Below are positions 1 to 9,846 of a DNA stretch of 64,000 nucleotides, piece after piece. How positions within the stretch are numbered: position 1 is the first letter of the stretch; every line of letters begins with the position of its first letter. The position numbers were made by a program, and so were the translations under genes. A model generated the notes under the pieces. That model was given only the letters and a program-made list of their open reading frames with translations. It was not told the DNA's origin and did no database searches. Source of the DNA: Acinetobacter sp. NIPH 2699 (GTDB lineage: Bacteria; Pseudomonadota; Gammaproteobacteria; Pseudomonadales; Moraxellaceae); assembly GCF_022549355.1 (NCBI RefSeq), contig NZ_JAKZGL010000001.1, positions 310,001-374,000 on the forward strand, in the 5' to 3' direction.

Positions 1-318
1 ATCTTTAATCACGGCAACATCAATATTGAGAATATCACCATCTTGCAAAATTCGTTTGGCAGAAGGAATTGCGTGACAGACTTCCTCATTGACCGAAATA
101 CAAGTGGTTTTGGTGAAACCGTGATAACCCACATTGGCAGGAATAACTTGCAAGGTATTTACGATATAATCGTTACAGATATCATCTAAATATTCAGTTG
201 AAACACCAGACTTGATATAAGGGCCAATCATTTCCAATACTTGTGCCGCCAAACGTCCAGAGATACGTAGTCTCTCGATATCTTGTTCTGTTTTAATGGT
301 TACAGTAGAAGCTCTCAT
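1..318 (-). CDS. map: Methionine aminopeptidase type I, N-terminal part (cut by window edge)
   Basis: The minus-strand frame starts at an ATG at 318-316 and runs off the left end without a stop, giving 106 residues. It begins MRASTVTIKTEQDIERLR and contains VCHAIPS followed by GDILNIDVAV, which are hallmarks of type I methionine aminopeptidase; the Asp in NIDV would be the first metal ligand. The enzyme removes the initiator Met from nascent proteins in the cytosol. The catalytic C-terminal half lies outside the window, so intactness cannot be judged. The family call is secure from the conserved N-terminal half. Confidence 0.93.
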   Translation of the reverse strand, partial: MRASTVTIKTEQDIERLRISGRLAAQVLEMIGPYIKSGVSTEYLDDICNDYIVNTLQVIPANVGYHGFTKTTCISVNEEVCHAIPSAKRILQDGDILNIDVAVIKD

Positions 319-663
319 CTGAGATATTCCTTATTAAAAAACAAATTAATTTAAAAAATGCAGATCAAGTATTGCATTGAGTATTTCAGATAGTTGTACG
401 CTTCAACGATCAAATCTTCAATCATTTTATGACTAAAACATCATTTTTATTTTACATTTAATTTCAATGATTAGCACAGGAAAAAATGATAGATCACTTG
501 ATGCTGGTAAAGGCGTTTAATCAATTTAATGAACCAATATCACGGCGAAGCTCCAATAGCGTCTTTTTAGCCAAAAATAAACCAACTTTCACATAAATTA
601 GTTTCAAATGAACGCATTTATGCTCTAAAATCCGCACTTTTATTTTAAACTCCCCTTTTTTTT
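319..663. other. Intergenic region between divergent map and brnQ
   Basis: This 345-base AT-rich spacer separates two divergent genes, so it should hold promoters in both directions. I could not assign -35/-10 boxes with confidence. The 20 bases before brnQ are CCCC followed by eight T residues and contain no Shine-Dalgarno sequence. No RNA gene or repeat was seen. Confidence 0.4.
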
Positions 664-1965
664 ATGAACCAACTCCGTACAGGAGATATTATTGCCTTAG
701 GGTTTATGACCTTTGCACTGTTTATTGGTGCTGGCAATATTATTTTCCCTCCCATTGTTGCCCAGCAAGCTGGTGAACACGTTTGGCTTGCTGCTTTTGG
801 CTTCTTAATCACCGCAGTCGGTCTACCCGTGATTACCATCATGGCCTTGTCTCGCACGCAAGGCTCAATCGAGAACATCAGCTCACCATTAGGACGTTTT
901 GCCAGTTTATTGCTCACAATCGTCTGTTATTTAACTGTAGGGCCATTATTTGCAACCCCTCGTACCGCGACTGTTTCTTATGAGATTGGTTTTGCACCGT
1001 ACTTTGGAACATCAAATAGTAGCCTTTTTATTTATAGCGTCATTTATTTTGCTTTTGTCACGGCTGTTTCACTTTATCCAAACAAATTACTGGATACAGT
1101 CGGTCACGTACTTGCACCTTTAAAAATCATTGCCCTTGCAATACTCGGTATCGCTGCATTTGCCATACCGACAGGTTTGATCTCACCCGCCATCAATAAC
1201 TATGTTACAAGTCCAGTATCTGAAGGTTTCGTCAGTGGTTACTTAACCATGGATACGTTAGGTGCTTTGGTCTTTGGTATTGTGATCATTCAAGCGATTC
1301 AGTCTCGTGGTGTCACCGACGCTAAGCTCATTACTAAGTATGCCATCATCGCTAGCTTGATTGCAGGTGTAGGGCTTACCCTTGTTTATGTCAGCTTATT
1401 TAAACTGGGTTTAGGCAGTCATGAAGTCGCTGCAAATGCAGACAATGGTGCCATTATTTTGCATGCTTATGTACAACATGCATTTGGGGACTACGGATCA
1501 TATTTCTTAACCTGCTTGATTTTCCTTGCATGTATGGTCACTGCAATTGGTTTAACCTGCGCATGTGCTGAGTATTTCACTGAGTTAACAGGCTTACCGT
1601 ATAAGTTATTGGTCTTCATTCTCACTGGTTTTTCACTGTTAATTTCTAACTTAGGTTTAACCAAACTGATCGCTTTCTCAATTCCAGTTTTGAGTGCGAT
1701 TTATCCACCTGCAATTGTCGTGATTATGCTGAGCTTTTTCTGGAAATACTGGAATAAACCATCATTAATCGTTGGTTCTGTCACCGCTATTGCTTTCCTT
1801 TTCGGTATTATTGAAGCGATTAAAGCAGCAGGCTTTGGCACTCATTTACCTGCATTTATTGAGCAATTGCCATTAAGTGAACAAAATCTTGCGTGGTTAC
1901 TCCCATCACTGATCGTACTTGTAATTGCAATGATCGTTGATCGAGTATTAGCAACCAAAAATTAA
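664..1965 (+). CDS. brnQ: Branched-chain amino acid transport system II carrier protein
   Basis: The 433-residue product is almost entirely hydrophobic with about 12 predicted membrane segments. It carries the family N-terminal signature [14 protein letters not shown] at about residues 17-30. BrnQ proteins are cation-coupled inner-membrane symporters for leucine, isoleucine and valine. The length matches the family (about 430-440). The ATG at 664 puts the first membrane segment at residue 9, as in homologues, but no ribosome binding site precedes it: the upstream bases are a T-run. It is a single gene, divergent from map. The family call is secure; substrate preference is inferred. Confidence 0.93.
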   Translation: MNQLRTGDIIALGFMTFALFIGAGNIIFPPIVAQQAGEHVWLAAFGFLITAVGLPVITIMALSRTQGSIENISSPLGRFASLLLTIVCYLTVGPLFATPRTATVSYEIGFAPYFGTSNSSLFIYSVIYFAFVTAVSLYPNKLLDTVGHVLAPLKIIALAILGIAAFAIPTGLISPAINNYVTSPVSEGFVSGYLTMDTLGALVFGIVIIQAIQSRGVTDAKLITKYAIIASLIAGVGLTLVYVSLFKLGLGSHEVAANADNGAIILHAYVQHAFGDYGSYFLTCLIFLACMVTAIGLTCACAEYFTELTGLPYKLLVFILTGFSLLISNLGLTKLIAFSIPVLSAIYPPAIVVIMLSFFWKYWNKPSLIVGSVTAIAFLFGIIEAIKAAGFGTHLPAFIEQLPLSEQNLAWLLPSLIVLVIAMIVDRVLATKN

Positions 1966-2369
1966 GATGATTTGTCGTTAAAATAATGTTTTACCCAAAC
2001 ATGATTTTAGTTATACAAAAAATTTTCCTTTACCCAACGGATGTTTTTTGTTTACGACAAATTATTCTCTCTCCAATATCGCTATTCAGCATAAAATATG
2101 GCGTTTTTCGCGACAAAATCGGCAAATAACACATCTTGATAAGATGGCTAAATTTTTCAAAATGTAAAAAAATGAACTTGATATTTAACAAAAAATACCA
2201 AAGATGCACATTATAAATACTAAAAAACCATGAAAATCAACCTGCTTATAACCTTATGTGGAAAAAATATAGATTTACCTATTGAATTAATCACAAAATA
2301 GCAGTACAACTTGAATAACAATTCCGACGAAACTACATGGTTTTGTCACCACAAAAAGGAGGGATGGAG
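1966..2369. other. Intergenic region after brnQ with a 9-bp inverted repeat
   Basis: About 400 bases without a gene. ATTTGTCGT at 1970-1978 is repeated inverted as ACGACAAAT at 2054-2062. Between them TTTACCCAA occurs twice, at about 1989 and 2031. A further CGACAAAA occurs near 2111. The rest is AT-rich and presumably holds the promoter of the small gene starting at 2370. Confidence 0.4.
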
Positions 2370-2630
2370 ATGTTATCAACACATTTCAACAAGCAAGTCT
2401 TCATTAACACTCTGAAGACCAATGATTCAGTTATTTATGCCATTACCACGCTTGCACTAATGGCAACACTCTTATTTCAAGGTGCCATTAAAGGCAACTT
2501 GAAACCTGAATATTTTGCTTATGCATTAATTGTCTCATTGGCTTTTTGTGTATGGGCGGTCGTTGACCAAAAGTTTCGACAGCTCAGCTTCGTACGTAAG
2601 ATAAAATCTTTAAGGAAAGTGGATGAGTGA
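2370..2630 (+). CDS. Small two-helix membrane protein, function unknown
   Basis: The frame encodes 86 residues from the ATG at 2370. That start sits 6 bases after a strong AGGAGGG at 2357-2363, so it is preferred over upstream ATGs at 2337 and 2364. The product has a short polar N-terminus, two hydrophobic segments (about residues 22-42 and 48-65) and a basic C-terminal tail ending RKIKSLRKVDE, which suggests an inner-membrane protein with a cytoplasmic tail. I do not recognise a named family. It is convergent with the next gene and its stop codon lies inside a terminator hairpin. Confidence 0.65.
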   Translation: MLSTHFNKQVFINTLKTNDSVIYAITTLALMATLLFQGAIKGNLKPEYFAYALIVSLAFCVWAVVDQKFRQLSFVRKIKSLRKVDE

Positions 2631-2645
2631 TCATCCATTTTTTAT
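2621..2645 (+). terminator. Rho-independent terminator overlapping the end of the small membrane protein gene
   Basis: GGATGA (2621-2626), loop GTGA and TCATCC (2631-2636) form a 6-bp stem followed by ATTTTTT. The stop codon TGA at 2628-2630 is the loop of the hairpin. Confidence 0.7.
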
Positions 2646-3097
2646 TACAAAAATTTAGCAATTGTTCCGAATACTAATACCGCTGTTGCCCCCAACTCAA
2701 CAATAATCAAACTCAACATCATTAAACTCATTGACCAAGCAGGAAGCGTCCATCGCCCTAATTGATGCGGTTGTTTAAATTGATTGGTGGTGTCTTTTAA
2801 AAATCCATGAATGATATAGGTCAAAATCGACATCGCAAAAAAGAATAAATTGGCAACGACACAAAACAAAGCGATAGTCGCTGATAAAACAGTAAAATAA
2901 CTTAAAACAGCAAGGATTAAACTTGCAGCAGCATAAAGTAAGCTACTACGATGAGCAATATCCACATAATAGTGTGCCCTTGCTTGTTCTGTTTTTCTAA
3001 TTTGATAATACTTCCACACGCCTGTCAGCATACCGACCCATAGAAAAATTCCACTAAACACAATCGCAAGTTGTGTAGCGCTATTCAAATCATACAT
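2645..3097 (-). CDS. Four-helix integral membrane protein, function unknown
   Basis: The 150-residue frame starts at an ATG at 3097 preceded by GGGG at 7-base spacing. Four hydrophobic stretches (about residues 10-28, 52-72, 73-100, 118-145) are joined by short charged loops such as YQIRKTEQARAHYYVD. This indicates a small inner-membrane protein. No catalytic motif or named domain was recognised. It is convergent with the preceding small membrane gene and divergent from a hydrolase gene. It looks like a real, lineage-level conserved hypothetical because of its good composition and ribosome binding site. Confidence 0.6.
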   Translation of the reverse strand: MYDLNSATQLAIVFSGIFLWVGMLTGVWKYYQIRKTEQARAHYYVDIAHRSSLLYAAASLILAVLSYFTVLSATIALFCVVANLFFFAMSILTYIIHGFLKDTTNQFKQPHQLGRWTLPAWSMSLMMLSLIIVELGATAVLVFGTIAKFL

Positions 3098-3210
3098 CGC
3101 ATTTCCCCAATATAAATATGACTCATTATGCGGGCCTATATTACCTAAAAATTGACTTTATAGTCATTTTTTAGTCGAGTTTCTTTTTGGAACTCATGTA
3201 AAGTAAAAGC

Positions 3211-4092
3211 ATGCAATTACAAGAGTATTTTCAAATGAATACCTATGAATCATGCTGGATCAATTGTAAAGATGGTTATCAACTTGCCGCTCAATTTTAT
3301 CCAGCACAAGGCGACACTAAGAATTATCCGATTTTGATTTGCCCTGCAACTGGCATCACAAAAACGTTCTATCATTCTTTCGCTGAGTGGTTAAGCCAAC
3401 AAGGCTATAGCGTCCTAAGTTTTGATTTTAGAGGAATCGGAGAATCATTACATGGTGAACTAAAAGACTCTACCGCCAGTATCAACGATTGGGGAATATT
3501 AGACATTCCAGCAGCAGTTGAAACGTTGTTGCATCAGACACAAGCAGAAAAAGTAATCATCATTGGGCATAGTGCTGGTGGACAATTGCTTGGTATTACC
3601 CCCAACTATAATAAAGTCGCTAAAGTACTCGCGATCGCAGGTTCGACAGGACATGTAAAAGGATTAAAGGGTAAGACCAAGTTTTTAGCACCCGTTATGT
3701 TCAATATTATTTTTCCTGTATCTGGCTTTTTCAAAGGTTACGGCGCAACTCGATTTATCGGTATGGGTGAGAATTTACCTAAAAATGTGGCTAAGCAATG
3801 GGCAGAATTTTGCAGCAAACCCGGTTATGTCATGAATGCGGTTGGTAAAAGCATATTTGAAGATTATCATCAAGAAATTCAATGCCCTATTACCTCATTT
3901 TGGGCAACTGATGATGAGATTGCCACCCAAGCAAACGTCAAAGAGCTATTAGGTTTATATCCAAATGCCAAGACCAAATTAATTGAGCTCAAACCTCAAC
4001 AACATGGCTATAAACAGATTGGACACATGTTGATGTTTAAAAAATCCCATCAAAAATTATGGCCCATTATTGAAAATGAATTAACGATCTAA
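3211..4092 (+). CDS. Alpha/beta hydrolase
   Basis: The 293-residue protein (285 if started at the second ATG, 3235) has the alpha/beta hydrolase layout. An oxyanion region CPATGITK comes first, then the strand with FDFRGIGES, then the nucleophile elbow GHSAGG around residue 119. A late Asp is in FWATDDE and a His is in KQIGHM near residue 270. These would form the Ser-Asp-His triad. The product has no signal peptide, so it is probably cytosolic. Its substrate cannot be predicted; lipase or serine aminopeptidase-like family members are closest by appearance. It is monocistronic, with a strong terminator 30 bases downstream. Confidence 0.85.
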   Translation: MQLQEYFQMNTYESCWINCKDGYQLAAQFYPAQGDTKNYPILICPATGITKTFYHSFAEWLSQQGYSVLSFDFRGIGESLHGELKDSTASINDWGILDIPAAVETLLHQTQAEKVIIIGHSAGGQLLGITPNYNKVAKVLAIAGSTGHVKGLKGKTKFLAPVMFNIIFPVSGFFKGYGATRFIGMGENLPKNVAKQWAEFCSKPGYVMNAVGKSIFEDYHQEIQCPITSFWATDDEIATQANVKELLGLYPNAKTKLIELKPQQHGYKQIGHMLMFKKSHQKLWPIIENELTI

Positions 4093-4123
4093 TCATACCC
4101 CCTCCTTTAGATTTGCACTTTCC

Positions 4124-4161
4124 GCATCTAAACTCGTAATCCAGTTTAGATGCGTCTTTTT
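4124..4161 (+). terminator. Rho-independent terminator after the alpha/beta hydrolase gene
   Basis: GCATCTAAAC (4124-4133) and GTTTAGATGC (4144-4153) form a perfect 10-bp stem with a 10-base loop, followed by GTCTTTTTATT. Confidence 0.88.
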
Positions 4162-4796
4162 ATTATGGGGTTGATCAGACTCAACGCCTAAATATCGTTT
4201 TTTGATTTTCTTTGATATCTATTAATTCTTCTTATCTAGCAACAGAATTGATTAGAAAATATTAACAACAACTGCTTTTTAAGCGGTAAATCTCAGTGTT
4301 CTCACTTATAAGTGTGATAAAGCATGTATTTATTCAACTGTTCTTGAATCCACTTAATCACGATATTTTAACCAAATGATTAAAACAAACACCTGTATTT
4401 TTTGTATTTTTAATGACTATTTATTTTATAAATATAATGATTTCGTATTTTTATGACATTTTAGACAGAATTTTTTATAAAAAAGTCACGTCAAAATATG
4501 TATTTTTTTCCTACAATACGATTATTCTACAAATGAGCATAAAAGCAAAATTGTAGGAATATCACTGAAATAACATGATTGAGAAAATACATGATTCATT
4601 ACAAATTTATGTGAATTTTGTGATAATTCTCTTAATCATTTATAAAGATAATTCCATAATTATCTTTGGGTAGATTTGCTATAAGTGAAATGATAAAAAA
4701 ATCAGGAAAGGTTTTTTTAGCAGATAATTGTAGACACTTCATGGAATCTAAGAGCGACGCTATATTGCTCGATATACAAGCATGGGAAAGAAGTAA
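4162..4796. other. Long AT-rich intergenic region upstream of the MarR gene
   Basis: More than 600 bases with no convincing coding frame and very high A+T. TTCCTACAAT at 4508-4517 recurs inverted as ATTGTAGGAA at 4550-4559, and a related TTCTACAAAT lies between them at about 4525. The cluster looks like an operator region for the regulator encoded downstream, but that is inference. No tRNA-like or sRNA terminator structure was found. Confidence 0.45.
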
Positions 4797-5261
4797 ATGA
4801 CAAAGAAATATGCGCGTTTTTTACCTACAGCCGATTCATTTAAGCTAGAAGATTTTCCATACTATTGGATTTCTCAAGTCAATTCTCAGTACGTTCAAAA
4901 TATTGACAACGTACTCAAGAAATATGGTTTAGACAACTCTCGCCGTCGTATTTTAATTGCATTGGACGTTAAGCCTCATGCAAGTGTGTCTGAACTTTCG
5001 GACATGGTCATTTCAAAAATGTCGACTACAACCAAAATCGTTTATCGTTTGAAAGATGAAGGTTATATCGAAACCTATTCTTGTAAAGATGATGGGCGTA
5101 TTACCCGCGTTTATCTAACAGATAAAGGGAACGAAATGGTTGTAAAAATCAATGATCTCACCTCTGTTATTTTGGAACAGTCTTTTGATGGTTTAACCCC
5201 ACTTCAAATTGAAAAAACCATGGAAATTCTAAAGCATATGTTTAAAAATCTTGCGCGTTGA
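4797..5261 (+). CDS. MarR-family transcriptional regulator
   Basis: The 154-residue product has the MarR winged-helix layout. A dimerisation N-terminus is followed by a helix-turn-helix around SRRRILIALDVKPHASVSELSDMV, with the recognition helix near SKMSTTTKIVYRL (about residues 74-86). The wing DDGRITRVYLT follows at about residues 99-109. MarR proteins are dimeric repressors or activators often tuned by small phenolic or oxidant ligands. The N-terminal extension before the first helix contains PYYWISQVNSQY, as in aromatic-catabolism regulators. No target gene is adjacent: the next gene is convergent. Ligand and targets are unknown. Confidence 0.85.
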   Translation: MTKKYARFLPTADSFKLEDFPYYWISQVNSQYVQNIDNVLKKYGLDNSRRRILIALDVKPHASVSELSDMVISKMSTTTKIVYRLKDEGYIETYSCKDDGRITRVYLTDKGNEMVVKINDLTSVILEQSFDGLTPLQIEKTMEILKHMFKNLAR

Positions 5262-5276
5262 TTTTTACTGAACAAG

Positions 5277-5301
5277 AAAGGCTTCGAAATGAAGCCTTTT
5301 T
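5277..5301 (+). terminator. Terminator between convergent MarR and SRAP genes
   Basis: AAAGGCTTC (5277-5285), loop GAAAT and GAAGCCTTT (5291-5299) make a 9-bp stem with T residues after it. It could act weakly on the minus strand as well. Confidence 0.82.
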
Positions 5302-5315
5302 ATTTGGATCACATT

Positions 5316-5984
5316 CTAGAATAAATCAAACATATTTAACTGGGGCGTAATTTTCGCTATCTTTGTTTTAGGCACATGTGAACATTCAAATTCTTCTACA
5401 GGGAAACCTTGCATAAAATCGAAGAGTTGGTTTGGTTGTTTTAAACTCAGCCATGCATCTAAACCATCATGCGGAATAACAACAACTGATCGTTTTACAT
5501 CACCCGGCTCGTGAAAATCTTTCATCATTGGATGGTCAATTGCATCCATCGTCAACATGGTTGCAGAACGAATAATCTCATCATTTAATTTTCGAATCTC
5601 ATACAGCGCCGCGATAAAAAAAGCTTTGCCATCTTTACGGCGAACGCCCCATCTTTGGGATTTATTATCAATATATTTACTTTCATAAAACTCTGAAACG
5701 GGAATAACGCCAAACTTGCATTTATAAGCCGCATCTTGAAAGCTCGGTTTTTGAAAAATTGTTTCGTGTCGCGCATTATAAGTATGCTTAGCGATATTAA
5801 TATCTTCAGACCATTTAGGCACCAATCCAAACAATACCTCACGCCACTCCAAACCTTGTTCCGATTTAAACAACAAAGGTGATTTATAGCTAGGATAGAC
5901 CTCATCTGCATATTCAAATGGGACAAGAGGTAATTCCAGTTGCTTGGCTTGTTCAATAGTTAAAGCTTTATAATTGGCACACAT
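5316..5984 (-). CDS. SOS response-associated peptidase (SRAP / HMCES-YedK family)
   Basis: The 222-residue protein begins MCANY, placing Cys at position 2. In the SRAP family this Cys becomes the N-terminus after Met removal and forms a thiazolidine crosslink with abasic sites in single-stranded DNA. Other family motifs are present: TYNARHETI (about residue 67), PVSEFYE with the catalytic Glu (about residues 95-101), and DAIDHPMMKDFHEPGD with the conserved His (about 147). Length fits the bacterial family. It is convergent with the MarR gene and follows glcB in the same direction, separated by a terminator, so it probably has its own promoter. Confidence 0.9.
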   Translation of the reverse strand: MCANYKALTIEQAKQLELPLVPFEYADEVYPSYKSPLLFKSEQGLEWREVLFGLVPKWSEDINIAKHTYNARHETIFQKPSFQDAAYKCKFGVIPVSEFYESKYIDNKSQRWGVRRKDGKAFFIAALYEIRKLNDEIIRSATMLTMDAIDHPMMKDFHEPGDVKRSVVVIPHDGLDAWLSLKQPNQLFDFMQGFPVEEFECSHVPKTKIAKITPQLNMFDLF

Positions 5985-6086
5985 AACTTCGCTTAATAAT
6001 ACATCTCTTAAAATATGATATTAAAAAAAGGCGCTTTACTCACCTCCTCGCTTTTTAAAATTATTTAAATAACTTTTTCCATATTA

Positions 6087-6114
6087 AAAAGAGCCTCCGT
6101 AGAGGCCCTTTTTA
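6087..6114 (-). terminator. Rho-independent terminator after glcB
   Basis: Read on the minus strand, GGGCCTC, loop TACG and GAGGCTC (6109-6092) form a 7-bp stem with one G-T pair. It is flanked by A and T runs and starts just after the glcB stop. Confidence 0.82.
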
Positions 6115-6126
6115 AATTAGATGAAA

Positions 6127-8289
6127 TTAATCACCTGTATAACCTTTAAGCTTTAAACGCGCAGCATGTAACAATGGCTCTGTGTAACCAGATGGTTGCT
6201 CTGCACCTTTAAAGATCAAGTCAGAAGCGGCTTGGAAAGCAATACCATCAAAATTTGGTGCCATTGGCGTATAAAACACATCATTTGTATTTTGCTGATC
6301 AACAATAACAGCCATACGTTTCAGTACTTCTTCAACTTGCTCACGCGTTACGATACCGTGACGTAACCAGTTTGCAACATGCTGAGAAGAAATACGTAAT
6401 GTTGCACGATCTTCCATTAAACCAACGTTGTTGATATCTGGAACTTTAGAACAACCAACACCTAGATCAACCCAACGAACCACATAACCTAAAATACCCT
6501 GACAGTTATTTTCAAGTTCATTGTTCAGTTCTTCCGCAGTCCAATTTGTTTCTGGCGCAAACGGCGGTGTTAATAAATCATCCAAAGACAACATGTTTTC
6601 AGCAGCCAACTCATCTTGACGTGCTTTTACATTGATTTGATGGTAGTGCATTGCATGCAATACAGCACCTGTTGGTGAAGGAACCCATGCACAAGTTGCG
6701 CCTGCATTTGGATGTGCAGTCTTGGTTGCTAACATGTCTTTCATACTGTCTGGTTTCGGCCACATGCCTTTACCAATTTGGGCTTTACCTTGTAAACCAC
6801 ACGCTAAACCAATTGCGACGTTACGGTTTTCGTAAGATGCAATCCATTTTTGTGTTTTAACGGCTTCTTTGCGAACCATTGGTGCAGCTTCCATAGAGGT
6901 ATGGATTTCATCACCTGTACGGTCCATAAAACCAGTATTAATGAAAATCGTACGATCTTTTGCAGCAGCGATACAGTTCTTCAAATTAACAGAGGTACGG
7001 CGTTCTTCGTCCATAATCCCGATTTTGAGTGTTTTTGCTGGCAAGCCAATTGCTTGCTCTGCGCGCTCAAATAATTCAACCGCAAACGCAACTTCGTCTG
7101 GACCATGCATTTTCGGTTTAACGATATACATCGAACCTTTACGAGAGTTTTTATTCTCGTTTTGACCACGAATATCTGCAATTGAAAGTAATGGCGTCAC
7201 CAATGCATCCAAGATACCTTCAAAAACTTCTTCGCCTTCGACCAAGATCGCTGGATTTGTCATTAAATGACCAACGTTACGTAGAAGCATGAGTGAACGA
7301 CCATGTAAGGTTGTCGTGCCACCAATTAAGTTTTGAACGGTACGATCTTTATTCAATGTACGAGTAACCGTTTTACCATTCTTCTCGATTGATTCTTGAA
7401 GATCACCCTTCATAAGACCTAACCAGTTACGGTAGCCTTCCACTTTTTCTTCAGCATCCACTGCCGCAACAGAATCTTCTAAATCTTGAATCGTTGTAAT
7501 CGCGGCTTCAAGTGTTAGATCTTTAACACCCGCTGCATCAGTTTTACCCACTGGGCTATTTGCATCAATATCAATGATGACATGTAGGCCATTATTTAAT
7601 AAAACGATTTCAGTTGGGTTTGCCGCTTCACCATTAAAACCAACAAATTGAGACTCATGCTCTAAAGATGTTGTAGAACCATCTTTCAACGTTACCACTA
7701 AACGATTGTGATCAATCGCATATTGAGTTGCATCAGCATGTGAACCTTGTGCTAATGGGAAAGTCTGGTTTAAGAAATCCTTAGCAAATGCAATTACCTT
7801 ATCGCCACGAACTGGATTATAGCCCTTACCTTTTTCCGCACCGTCTTCTTCAGAAATTACATCTGTACCGTAAAGCGCATCATATAAAGAACCCCAACGC
7901 GCATTTGCAGCGTTTAAGCAATAACGTGCATTACGTACAGGCACAACCAATTGTGGACCCGCTAATAAAGCAATTTCTTCATCTACATTTTCAGTTGTAA
8001 CGTTGAAATCTGCAACTTCAGGGGCTAAGTAACCAATTTCAGTCAAAAACGCTTTATATGCATTTAGTTCAAATTTATTGTTACGATGCCATTCATCAAT
8101 CTTCGCTTGGAGCTCTTCACGCTTAGCCAATAATGCTTTGTTCTTTGGGCTAAGATCGACAACGACTTGCTCGAAGTTCTTCCAATAAGTTTCACTGTCT
8201 AAACCAGAACCTGGTAAAGCTTCATTTTCGATGAAATCGTAAAGTTCTTTAGCAATCGCTAGCTTGCCTTTTTGAATACGTGCAGTCAT
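6127..8289 (-). CDS. glcB: Malate synthase G
   Basis: The 720-residue protein is the expected length of the monomeric G isoform. It condenses glyoxylate and acetyl-CoA to malate in the glyoxylate shunt. Recognisable blocks include [19 protein letters not shown] near residue 117, [13 protein letters not shown] near 425 holding the catalytic Arg and acidic metal ligands, GMWPKPDSM near 530, and [21 protein letters not shown] near 620 with the catalytic Asp. The ATG at 8289 gives [16 protein letters not shown], matching family N-termini. The gene stands alone between terminators, which suggests separate control from the rest of acetate metabolism. Confidence 0.96.
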   Translation of the reverse strand: MTARIQKGKLAIAKELYDFIENEALPGSGLDSETYWKNFEQVVVDLSPKNKALLAKREELQAKIDEWHRNNKFELNAYKAFLTEIGYLAPEVADFNVTTENVDEEIALLAGPQLVVPVRNARYCLNAANARWGSLYDALYGTDVISEEDGAEKGKGYNPVRGDKVIAFAKDFLNQTFPLAQGSHADATQYAIDHNRLVVTLKDGSTTSLEHESQFVGFNGEAANPTEIVLLNNGLHVIIDIDANSPVGKTDAAGVKDLTLEAAITTIQDLEDSVAAVDAEEKVEGYRNWLGLMKGDLQESIEKNGKTVTRTLNKDRTVQNLIGGTTTLHGRSLMLLRNVGHLMTNPAILVEGEEVFEGILDALVTPLLSIADIRGQNENKNSRKGSMYIVKPKMHGPDEVAFAVELFERAEQAIGLPAKTLKIGIMDEERRTSVNLKNCIAAAKDRTIFINTGFMDRTGDEIHTSMEAAPMVRKEAVKTQKWIASYENRNVAIGLACGLQGKAQIGKGMWPKPDSMKDMLATKTAHPNAGATCAWVPSPTGAVLHAMHYHQINVKARQDELAAENMLSLDDLLTPPFAPETNWTAEELNNELENNCQGILGYVVRWVDLGVGCSKVPDINNVGLMEDRATLRISSQHVANWLRHGIVTREQVEEVLKRMAVIVDQQNTNDVFYTPMAPNFDGIAFQAASDLIFKGAEQPSGYTEPLLHAARLKLKGYTGD

Positions 8290-8550
8290 TGTCTTTCCTG
8301 ATGGTGCTAACTTTTTATAACAAGAAACCTAGTATACCGATTTATACTAGCCTGAATAGTAATATCACATTCCTAAATAGTAAGCATTTTCCGAACAGAA
8401 AGTATTGACAAATATCAACTTATAGCTTATTAGGAAAATTAAATGTATAACACACCTACTGTTTCAGTTTGCAATAAACTCAATTCTAAAACCTATCTAG
8501 TTATAGCAAAATTCAAGCAAGAATAAAGCCTTCTCTAACCTAAATTTATA
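8290..8550. other. glcB upstream region
   Basis: About 260 AT-rich bases upstream of glcB, downstream of zapE on the same strand. It must contain the glcB promoter. I see no clear repeats or coding frames. A terminator for zapE lies at its right end. Confidence 0.35.
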
Positions 8551-8580
8551 AAAAAAGACATTCCGAAGAATGCCTTTTAA
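8551..8580 (-). terminator. Rho-independent terminator after zapE
   Basis: On the minus strand AAAAGGCATTC, a TTCG tetraloop and GAATGTCTTTT form an 11-bp stem with one G-T pair, followed by more T residues. It begins two bases after the zapE stop codon. Confidence 0.88.
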
Positions 8581-8582
8581 AT

Positions 8583-9728
8583 TTATGATGTTTTAGCAAT
8601 TTGAATTTGCCGATGTTCTGAATTTAAATATTCATCCGATTGCATTTCTAACAATCTTGATCGTGTCCGCTCAATTTCAAAAGCCAATCGTTCACCTTTA
8701 TAAAGTTCAATAATTGAATCTTCAGACGTCAGTAACAACTTCACACCACGATCATAAAATTCATCAACTAAATAAATGAAGCGGCGCGTTCCCTCGGATA
8801 AGAAATCAGTCAGATGCGGAACACCACTTACCAATACCGTATTATAAATATTGGCAATCTCAATAAAATCAGCAGGACTACGCGGCTTGAAACATAATTC
8901 CGAGAACTCACACCACAACACATCTTCAGTGTGTCCCAACGTCTCAACCACTCGATTATTAATCATGATAGGAGAGTTAGACTGTACTTGAGTTTGTGTT
9001 AAAGCATGGAAACGCTCTGACATCCATGATTGCACATCATGACCAAGAGGATGTTTAAACAACTGTGCTTGTTTTAATACTCGTAAACGATAGTCAATAC
9101 CTGCATCTACATTCAAAACTGTACAGTTTTTCTGTACTAGCTCAATTGTAGGCAAGAAGCGATCTCGATGAATACCATTTTTATATAAGCCCTCTGGTGC
9201 AATGTTTGAGGTTGCAATCAGGGTCACGCCACGTTCGAATAATTTTTGGAATAAATCACTTAAAATCATTGCATCGGTCACGTTTGATACAAAAAACTCA
9301 TCAAAACAGATCACCACCGCATTTTTATAAATTTGATCGGCAACTGCATCTAGTGGATTACGCTGTCCTGAAAGCTTATTCAACTCTTTATGTACATGTT
9401 GCATAAAGTGATGAAAATGCATCCGTATTTTGCGACGGAATGGAACAGATTCATAGAATTGATCCATGAGCCATGTTTTTCCACGACCGACTCCCCCCCA
9501 CATATAAACACCTTTCGGATAGGTTTGACGACGGAAACGTCGAAACGCTTTCTTAGAAGCCTTATAGCGAGTAAGTAACTCTTTCCATACTCGATCTAAC
9601 TCTTGCACTGCCTGAGCCTGAGCTTCATCAGGCATGAATTGTCCTGACTCAATTGCGTGAGCATAACGCTCAGCAGGTGATGTTGGAGTATATGCAGTGC
9701 TATGTGAGTCTGGTTTAGAATTTGACAT
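8583..9728 (-). CDS. zapE: Cell division protein ZapE (AFG1-like ATPase)
   Basis: The 381-residue protein is an AFG1/ZapE P-loop ATPase. Its Walker A is GGVGRGKT (about residues 78-85), its Walker B is VICFDEFFV (about 138-146), and a sensor-type motif ATSNIAPEGLY follows. ZapE associates with the divisome and destabilises FtsZ rings under stress in Escherichia coli; the related AFG1 proteins act in membrane protein quality control. Length and motif order match the family. It is a single gene upstream of glcB on the same strand, separated by a terminator. It has no signal peptide, so cytosolic or peripheral at the inner membrane. Confidence 0.92.
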   Translation of the reverse strand: MSNSKPDSHSTAYTPTSPAERYAHAIESGQFMPDEAQAQAVQELDRVWKELLTRYKASKKAFRRFRRQTYPKGVYMWGGVGRGKTWLMDQFYESVPFRRKIRMHFHHFMQHVHKELNKLSGQRNPLDAVADQIYKNAVVICFDEFFVSNVTDAMILSDLFQKLFERGVTLIATSNIAPEGLYKNGIHRDRFLPTIELVQKNCTVLNVDAGIDYRLRVLKQAQLFKHPLGHDVQSWMSERFHALTQTQVQSNSPIMINNRVVETLGHTEDVLWCEFSELCFKPRSPADFIEIANIYNTVLVSGVPHLTDFLSEGTRRFIYLVDEFYDRGVKLLLTSEDSIIELYKGERLAFEIERTRSRLLEMQSDEYLNSEHRQIQIAKTS

Positions 9729-9846
9729 AAGGTGTTATTGCAATTTTAATTGAAGAAAATTATATCGAACATTGAGTTCAAAGACATTAGATTTTAGGCT
9801 TATTTATCATCATGTTTAAACATCATAATGTACCATTTTTAATCAT

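Noticed and set aside
6651..7165. Plus-strand open frames antisense to glcB
   Set aside because: Low-complexity shadows of a well-conserved enzyme gene, with no ribosome binding sites or family similarity.
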